Assembly: GCF_001039355.2 (NCBI RefSeq)
Contig: NW_019775497.1
Location: 71,610-131,609 of the forward strand
Direction of reading: 5' to 3'
From: Lingula anatina
Lineage: Eukaryota; Brachiopoda; Lingulata; Lingulida; Lingulidae
Length of the DNA stretch: 60,000 nucleotides
The notes beneath the pieces are model-generated. The model was not told where the DNA came from. It ran no database searches and was given only the letters and a program-made list of their open reading frames with translations. A program made the position numbers and the translations under genes. Every line of letters begins with the position of its first letter. The stretch's first letter is position 1. Positions 57,480 to 60,000 of the stretch are shown here, piece after piece.

Positions 57480-57876
57480 CTTTTTAATTTTTTTTTAAAT
57501 TTACGAAGAACCAAATACTCTATAAGGCTTAATAACAACACTATTGTCTCGCAGGAAAAGAAGGGCAGTGCATGGGTGGAAATGTATTTTGAACTTAACA
57601 AGAAAAAAAAATATATAAATCAAAACCCTAAGAAAGAAATAAAATAAATTCAAACTTTATTTTTTTGTGCAAGGAAGACGTATGAGCTAAGGAAGAGATC
57701 TGTGACTGTATACCATTTACCTGTGCATTTTCCCATTATACAATTTTCAGCCCCCGCCCGCTTTTAAGGGTCGCTACTGATGTGAACTTGCCCCATCTCA
57801 CAAAACAATCAAACAAAGTTACTTAATTCAAAACGACAGGCAAAATAAAACAGAGACAAAATAGGGGCGGGTAGTT

Positions 57877-58188
57877 ATGTGCCACTTTGACCTAGCCTAC
57901 AAACCGGAACAGCTGCTGTGTACTCCTTTTGTGCACTCAAGAACCGGTGCCTTTTCTATTTTCTTTCTCTTTCTCTTTCCTTTCTGTAACAAGGGACCAC
58001 AAAAAGAGAAACTGTACCGACTGCCTCATCTTTGCACTGACTGCTCGCCGGTTTTCAATATACTCATTAGATGCGCTGATGCCAACTGTCATGCAAGTGC
58101 CCCTGCCAGTGTCATCAGGCAAATGCTTGACAGCCAAGGGGTGATGATTTATACAGCCAATTGGATTCTTTGTGAAACTCAACTGTAG
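57877..58188 (+). other. GC-richer patch open on both strands, possible exon of unknown type
   Basis: Open in two + frames and one - frame. A strong + polypyrimidine run (tttctctttcctttctgtaa then caag) ends near 57993. No family recognised in any frame, so not called as a gene. Confidence 0.2.
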
Positions 58189-58189
58189 T

Positions 58190-60000
58190 CACCTTAATTG
58201 CAGTTCGGGGAGGCGAAATAAAAACAACTGTTCTTTTTTTTTAAAGACTGTAGGGCACCAATTTTCCTGCCATTTTGATGCCCCGCTGTAACGTAGTTCG
58301 TGTCTCAGAAGTACTGCACCGAGTATTCCTTCCCCGCACCAAATACTCTTATTCAGCTCTTTTCTTGATGTCGTCTTTAGATACGCCAGAAATGACGCGA
58401 ACTAAAACTGCTGCAAAACACGCAAATTGCACCCAGCGCCCTAGAGTTGACTACAGCAGAAGCCTACACGTTCTATTTTTTGCGGGGAAAGAATCTTAAA
58501 GGAAAAACACTGAGGGCTGGACCTTTATCAGTAAATTTTTTAAAAACTTTTTTCAATATTTTTTTCTCTCATTATCTACCATGCAGCTTTTGAGTTCAAA
58601 AATCCCTAGCTCATGGAAGAATAATGACGTTCACTTGTGGTGGTAAAAAAAAAAAAAATTAAATAAAAATTACAATGTGAAAACCGATTTATAGAGAGTA
58701 CTTTTCTCAAAATTTTAAAGAAGGGCATACTTTGGAAAAATTTGGTAACTTTTTTTGCTCTATAAAAAGCAAACGTGTATTTCAAGCCCTTTAAACAGCC
58801 TAAGTTGAAACATTATAGTCCTTTGCTAAGCATGCTGGCAAAATATATTTGCACGTGTATTTTGTGAAATTTTGCTGAGCGTTAGTGGATGTCTTCAAGC
58901 TTTCAAGCTATCATAATATATTTAGTTTAAGACATTTTATACATCTCTTAAATCTGGGGGCGCAAAAATTGGATTGACCGGCCGATTGCTGTATTTTTTA
59001 AAATAAAAAACACTGCACCGAGTTACCCACATTGTAATTTATTTTCCGCGGTAGGCTGCAACGCTATATGATGCGACAATGACAATTGTCACGCTACCTC
59101 TGTCAAAAAACAAATCACACCTTTCGGTCTCTGTGCTGAAGGATAGAAATACATAAACAAACATTTCTCTTCCAAGCCACCGTTTTAAATTTTACACAGC
59201 TTTTATAAATTTAAGAATTCGCTGGTTTAGTTTATGAATTTCGTTATTGTTGAGATACCTCGTCTTGTACGAACAATGCGCAACGTTCGCATGACAACAC
59301 TTTGCGCCAAAAAAGTAATTGACAACAGTGGCTCACGTTAAGGCGGGAAACGCACAACTTTCATCATTTAAAGAAAACTTAAAATTAAGTTCCACTGCCC
59401 ATCGTGTTACCAAGTGTAAATAGAAGGGGAGATAACGCGTCGATAATGATATTATTTTCAAGGAAAATTCAAATATCCTATGCAACGTAATGTTCGACAT
59501 AACAACATGTAATGTTTTTTTGTAAACTAAGTTCGCCTAGATCACAGAAACTTATAATGTGGGATTTTGCCGACATTGACCCGTCAAATAAAAGGATTGA
59601 AGACGAGGTTCACCTTTTTAATTTATTGTCCTTTTTACTTATGAACGTGGTGATTTTTTTTTTAATATTGCCAGACGTTTTAATAACAATTTCGATATCT
59701 TTAATGATAACGACAAGTTCTTATTTTTGATTAGTGGTGATAATATGATTAATTTAGTTGCCAAAACCTGCTGCCGATTTTTTAAATTAAGAAGAAATCT
59801 TATTTATGAATAATGTTTTCATGTATATTTTAAGTGATATTCAGGCTCTCATAGTTCTATATAGAACTCCTTTTTATGAGTGAGATTTAAATAACATATC
59901 TTGATCTTGATCTTGGGAACGATGTAACCTTTATTAGACACCATCGGCGAATTTACTAAATTCATAAAGTACACTTTCCGTGTAGGAAAATATCCCGGTG
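58190..60000. other. Right end, no gene seen
   Basis: AT-rich with short chance frames only. The 5' exons of the minus-strand gene may lie here or beyond the window. Confidence 0.5.

Overview
The window is AT-rich, intron-dense animal genomic DNA. One multi-exon gene on the + strand covers about two thirds of it, and the terminal exon of a second gene lies on the - strand. There are no bacterial-type operons, intact rRNA or tRNA genes, or CRISPR arrays. The large introns, abundant microsatellites, many small foldback elements, a hAT-like non-autonomous element, tRNA-derived repeats and a single-copy ancestor of the vertebrate GRB7/GRB10/GRB14 trio suggest a marine invertebrate, probably a lophotrochozoan such as a mollusc. 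That taxonomic call is inference. Two single-base N positions (744 and 23021) look like assembly joins. The first ~735 bases recur almost unchanged at 11399-12137, so the left end may be a haplotype or assembly duplication.

Gene 1 (+, coding 3354-41744) is a GRB7/10/14-family adaptor. I assembled 16 coding exons by hand from splice sites and reading frame. All junctions are phase-compatible and total 2121 nt (706 codons plus stop). The order is: His-rich N-terminus, the family [11 protein letters not shown] motif and Pro-rich segment, a Pro/Ser-rich segment with NPFPEL, an RA (Ras-associating) domain, a PH domain, the BPS region and a C-terminal SH2 domain. Such proteins bind activated receptor tyrosine kinases, chiefly insulin and growth factor receptors, through SH2 and BPS, and bind small GTPases and phosphoinositides through RA and PH. 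Intron 1 (3529-5627) is almost entirely an AT-rich satellite. Intron 2 (5856-23031) holds a ~145-bp tandem array packed with nuclear-receptor-type half-sites, the second copy of the 735-bp duplication, foldback elements and a possible alternative TATA promoter plus first exon (18883-19020). Intron 3 (23253-34778) holds tandem duplications, dispersed repeats and nested foldback elements. Introns 4-15 are short. The 3' UTR runs to about 43.5 kb and carries its own tandem repeats.

The 43.6-54.4 kb stretch is mostly unannotatable AT-rich intergenic DNA with a cluster of tRNA-like repeat modules (47.99-48.35 kb) and a diverged direct duplication (51.77-52.04 and 53.19-53.44 kb).

Gene 2 (-, 54614-55854) is one long terminal exon of a Ser/Pro/Gln-rich protein with an LxxLL motif and internal repeats. 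Its style suggests a transcription factor or coactivator tail; its 5' exons are probably beyond 55.9 kb or outside the window.

The most interesting signals are: the regularly spaced DR1/extended half-site array in intron 2; two independent tandem duplications of splice acceptors in the GRB gene, one of which would add an in-frame poly-leucine insert; a pair of inverted intronic elements bracketing exons 4-5; and the candidate alternative promoter whose exon joins exon 3 in frame.
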